A model generated the notes under the pieces. That model worked only from the letters and a program-made list of their open reading frames with translations, had not been told where the DNA came from and searched no databases. Positions 31,854 through 34,620 of a stretch of DNA of 34,620 nt are shown here, in pieces. Each line of letters begins with the position of its first letter. Positions within the stretch are counted from its first letter, which is position 1. The position numbers and the translations under genes are program-made. The stretch comes from Prevotella sp. (GTDB lineage: Bacteria; Bacteroidota; Bacteroidia; Bacteroidales; Bacteroidaceae): NCBI GenBank assembly GCA_017449025.1, contig JAFSKJ010000083.1, positions 1-34,620 of the forward strand, read 5' to 3'.

Positions 31854-34451
31854 TTAATAATCGCCCTGCCGCCGTATCTCGGCGTCGCATCCGCCGGGAA
31901 TGGTGACCGTGAGCTGGCTGCCGTTGTCGTGCATCTCTACCTTCACCTCGCCGTAGAGGGTGTGGATGGTGGTGCTGACAGTGTGGATGCCTTCGACATG
32001 CGCAGGGCTGATGACGAGGTGTCGCATGCCGTGAGTGCCGGGCTTCTGGCGTATACCGCTGATTGAGCGGAACAGCCACTCGTCGATCTGGCCGAGCATG
32101 AAGTGGTTTTCCGAAGCTCCTTGGCGCGGGTCCCACTGTTCGGTGAGTGTAGTGGCGCCTTGTGCTATCTGGAAGCCGTAGCCAGGTGTGTCGTAGTGGT
32201 TGAGCATCTGGAAGAGCAGGTCGTCAAGGCCGTTGTCGGCGAGCACTCGGAAGAGGTATCGGTTGCCCACGTCGCCGGTGGTGAGGCGGTTGCCGTGGGC
32301 GTGGATGTCGTCGACGAGGCTGTTCAGCACGGCGGCTTTGTTGTTGCCGCAGATGCCGAGGAACAGGGGCAGTGCGTTGGAGGTTTGGGAGCCGGTGCCG
32401 TAGTAGCAGGAGTCGGGGTTATAGAAGTGGCGGTTGAAGGCATTGACCACCTTATGGTAGAGTGCACCGTACTTCTTTGCGTCGGCGGTGCGGCCTGTCA
32501 TGTGTGCCGCCTCTGTGACGAGCTGCAGGTCATAGATGTAGTGGGCCGTCGCCACGAGCGGCACGGGCGTGTTCTTCGAGAAGCCAGCTCGGCCTGGCCC
32601 GTAGTCGTACCAGTCGCCGAGGCCATGGCTCACGATGCCGCTGTCGGCTCGGCTTGTCAGGTAGTCTACGTAACGGCGCATTGGCTCATAGTTATCGGTA
32701 ATGAGGGTTGAGTCGCCGTACATGTCGTAATACTGGAATGGAAGTATGATGAGGGTGGAGCCCCATTCGGGTGAGTCGTCGAAGAGATTGCCAAAGGATA
32801 CGTATTGTGGGGCTGTGGTTGGCACCATGCCGTCGGGCTTCTGTGTGTCTACGATGTCGCGGATGATTTTTGGCACGAGGCGCGTCATGTCGTAGTTGTA
32901 GAGCAGCGAGGGTCCGCATAGGTGGTCCTGTTCCAGCCATCCGAGCTTCTCGCGATGCGGGCAGTCGGTGAGCACGGCCTGCATGTTGCTCCGCTCAGCC
33001 CGTTCTATGAGGCGATGGGTGGTGGTGAGGATGGTGTTGTTGCACCAGAATGCAGACACTTCTGGGGCACTGTTGTAGACAAAGCAGCTTCTGAGGCTGT
33101 GGATGACGGGGAGAGAGTGGGGGTTGGGCTGGCCCTGCATGACTGCCCCCTCTACCTGAATGTATCTGAAGCCGTAATAGGAGAAGCGGGGTTGCCATTG
33201 CTCCTGATGGTCTCCCTTGAGGGTGTATTCGTAGTAGTGAGGCCGCCCAGTCTGGCTCTGGTCGCAGGTGCCCTGTGGGGTGAGCCTCTCTGAGACAAGG
33301 AGCCTTACTGTCTGCCCCCGCTGCCCACTGACGGTGAGCTGTGGGAAGCCTGCGAGGTTCTGTCCCATGTCGGCCACTGACGTGGCGGGGTTCCATGAGA
33401 CAACGTCGTAATGCTCCATGACCTTGACGGGTTGGCAGGTCTCTGGGCGCAGGCGGCCTTCGGGTCCTTCAGTGATGACTACTGGCTTCCAGTTGTGGCT
33501 CGCTTCTAATCGGGCATCGTAGGACTCGCCGCCGTAGATGCTGTTGAAGGTGATGGGACTGATGTCCCACTTCCAGCTTGGGTCGCTGACAATCTGCTCT
33601 GTGGTGCCGTCATAGTAGGTGATGTCCATGCGGAAGAACAGTTGTGGCGGGCCGAAACTGGTCTGGAGCTTGCTGTAGCGCCCGCCTCGCTGTACGTTGA
33701 AGAAGCCGTTGCCTAAGAGGAGGGTGACGGCGTTCTCGCCTTCTGATAACGAGGGCGTTACATCGTAAACGTTGTAATACACTGTCTTGCTGTATTCACT
33801 CCAAAGGGGCGCAAATGCGCTGTCGCCAATTTTCCTGCCGTTGATTTTAAACTCGTAATGCCCCAGTCCGCAGACATAGGCTATGGCATCTGCGACCTTC
33901 TTCCGGGGCTTGAACTCTTTGCGTAGCAGGATGCTCTTGGCCGAGAGCGTATCGACGTTGTCCCATTTGGTCTTGAACGAGTCTTTCTTGAATACGGTGT
34001 TGGCCCAGCGCCCCTCAGGTATGTGCGCTTCCTTCTTGGTGATGGCTCCTATCCACGTTGGCGACATTGTTTCGGGCATCACGCGGATGGTCTGTTCCTT
34101 GCTCCAGTCGCTCCACTTGCCTCGACTGGCTATTCTCACTTTCCACTGATAGCCGAGGGCGTTGTGCTTAAGCTGAGGGAGTTCGATGAACTGGCTCTGG
34201 TTGGTTGCAACTTTCTTGTCATAGACTTTACGCCCTGGTCTGCCGCGCTCAGTGACGATGATATGACAGGCTTCCTGCATGACAGTGGCTTTCTTGTGGT
34301 CGATGTACTGCCAACCCACGCGGATTTTCCCGTCAACGATTGCCATGGGTTCGCTCTGGTAGTTGCAGAGGGTTTTGGTGATTATGGGTTTTGCGCTGGC
34401 GTAGTTGCCGGTCAGGCATATTAGTAGGAGTTGTATTAAGAGTCTATTCAT
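31854..34451 (-). CDS. Secreted GH78 alpha-L-rhamnosidase
   Basis: This is an 865-residue exported enzyme (signal peptide 1-20, ending YASA) that releases terminal L-rhamnose, for example from rhamnogalacturonan. Domains in order are an Ig-like N-terminal domain (~25-125), a beta-sandwich of the Bac_rhamnosid_N type (YVCGLGHYEFKINGRKIGD...WSEYSKTVYYNVYDVT), a second sandwich, the (alpha/alpha)6 catalytic barrel (~470-790) and a C-terminal sandwich (ISPAHVEGIHTVSTTIHTLYGEV). The catalytic barrel contains LTDCPHREKLGWLEQ, matching the family's DCPxRxExxGW with its acid Glu, and TLTEQWDP with the second Glu. Length is normal. The ATG is only 33 bp from the terminal repeat and no TAnnTTTG box is seen in between, so its promoter lies in or beyond the repeat. 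Confidence 0.93.
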   Translation of the reverse strand: MNRLLIQLLLICLTGNYASAKPIITKTLCNYQSEPMAIVDGKIRVGWQYIDHKKATVMQEACHIIVTERGRPGRKVYDKKVATNQSQFIELPQLKHNALGYQWKVRIASRGKWSDWSKEQTIRVMPETMSPTWIGAITKKEAHIPEGRWANTVFKKDSFKTKWDNVDTLSAKSILLRKEFKPRKKVADAIAYVCGLGHYEFKINGRKIGDSAFAPLWSEYSKTVYYNVYDVTPSLSEGENAVTLLLGNGFFNVQRGGRYSKLQTSFGPPQLFFRMDITYYDGTTEQIVSDPSWKWDISPITFNSIYGGESYDARLEASHNWKPVVITEGPEGRLRPETCQPVKVMEHYDVVSWNPATSVADMGQNLAGFPQLTVSGQRGQTVRLLVSERLTPQGTCDQSQTGRPHYYEYTLKGDHQEQWQPRFSYYGFRYIQVEGAVMQGQPNPHSLPVIHSLRSCFVYNSAPEVSAFWCNNTILTTTHRLIERAERSNMQAVLTDCPHREKLGWLEQDHLCGPSLLYNYDMTRLVPKIIRDIVDTQKPDGMVPTTAPQYVSFGNLFDDSPEWGSTLIILPFQYYDMYGDSTLITDNYEPMRRYVDYLTSRADSGIVSHGLGDWYDYGPGRAGFSKNTPVPLVATAHYIYDLQLVTEAAHMTGRTADAKKYGALYHKVVNAFNRHFYNPDSCYYGTGSQTSNALPLFLGICGNNKAAVLNSLVDDIHAHGNRLTTGDVGNRYLFRVLADNGLDDLLFQMLNHYDTPGYGFQIAQGATTLTEQWDPRQGASENHFMLGQIDEWLFRSISGIRQKPGTHGMRHLVISPAHVEGIHTVSTTIHTLYGEVKVEMHDNGSQLTVTIPGGCDAEIRRQGDY

Positions 34452-34484
34452 GGTTGGTAGGTGAGGGGAGAGAGGTGATTTTTC

Positions 34485-34620
34485 CGTGCTGTGCGGTTGA
34501 ACAGCAGTATGACCGCAACGCGGTCACCTCTAAATAACCGGGTGGTGCGAAGCACCCCCGGAGAAGCAGAGGGGAGGACAACGACCCTGAAGGGGTCGCC
34601 CTATACTGCTGCTGGGGCAC
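34485..34620 (-). repeat. Structured 136-bp repeat, right copy
   Basis: Exact reverse complement of 5-140, running to the last base of the window. It lies 33 bp upstream of the GH78 start and faces it in the same orientation as the left copy faces GH43. It may be part of the GH78 leader. Confidence 0.9.

Noticed and set aside
5-34620. 34-kb composite transposon bounded by inverted repeats
   Set aside because: It would contain dnaE, ftsK and trxA, has no transposase, and the ends coincide with the window ends, which fits a repeat-broken contig better.

Overview
The window reads as a chromosomal piece of a Bacteroidales bacterium, most likely a gut or rumen Prevotella relative. Many genes are preceded by the Bacteroidetes promoter pair (TTG/TTTG, 19-20 bp, then TAnnTTTG). 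Secreted proteins end in the Prevotella-style tail 'YxLxGxxV...KGLYIIxGxKVxxR'. The repertoire (GH43, GH78, pectate lyase, BspA-like leucine-rich repeat proteins) is typical of the group. The two ends are perfect 136-bp inverted copies of one structured repeat (5-140 and 34485-34620). The piece contains dnaE and ftsK, so this is more likely a contig bounded by a dispersed repeat than a transposon.

Layout. (a) 315-2936: a secreted GH43 enzyme convergent with a TPR protein. (b) 3185-7871: ftsK, a LolA-like carrier and a DUF5687 membrane protein, all on the + strand. (c) 7892-15129: an accessory array in which BspA-like leucine-rich repeat genes (two eroded, two intact) alternate with three toxin-antitoxin modules (two PIN-type pairs and one MntA/HepT pair), joined by near-identical non-coding modules. 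(d) 15130-15737: a gene-free stretch full of palindromes. (e) 15738-18543: a radical SAM protein and a Zn/Cd-type P1B ATPase. (f) 18550-23076 (minus): dnaE, thioredoxin and a small acidic protein. (g) 23420-34451: a carbohydrate-degradation cluster containing a large secreted helical-barrel-like protein of unknown family (+), then on the minus strand a GH78 alpha-L-rhamnosidase, a pectate lyase-like protein and a secreted metallopeptidase-like protein. No SusC/SusD pair or regulator is inside the window.

The main discovery is in region (c). Each intact BspA gene is preceded by a ~245-nt element whose two copies differ mostly in ways that keep base pairing. Four consecutive pairs in one stem and two in the terminal hairpin are exchanged for other pairs, which indicates a selected RNA (or single-stranded DNA) structure. 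Separately, a 149-bp hairpin-plus-promoter module occurs twice with only two differences and drives two unrelated toxin-antitoxin operons. Together these suggest a modular, recombining surface-protein/addiction-module array.

Other notable points are a 23-bp motif at identical spacing upstream of the GH43 and barrel-protein promoters (a candidate shared operator 23 kb apart), and several small palindromic repeats inserted in frame in coding sequence, including one of about 110 bp in dnaE.
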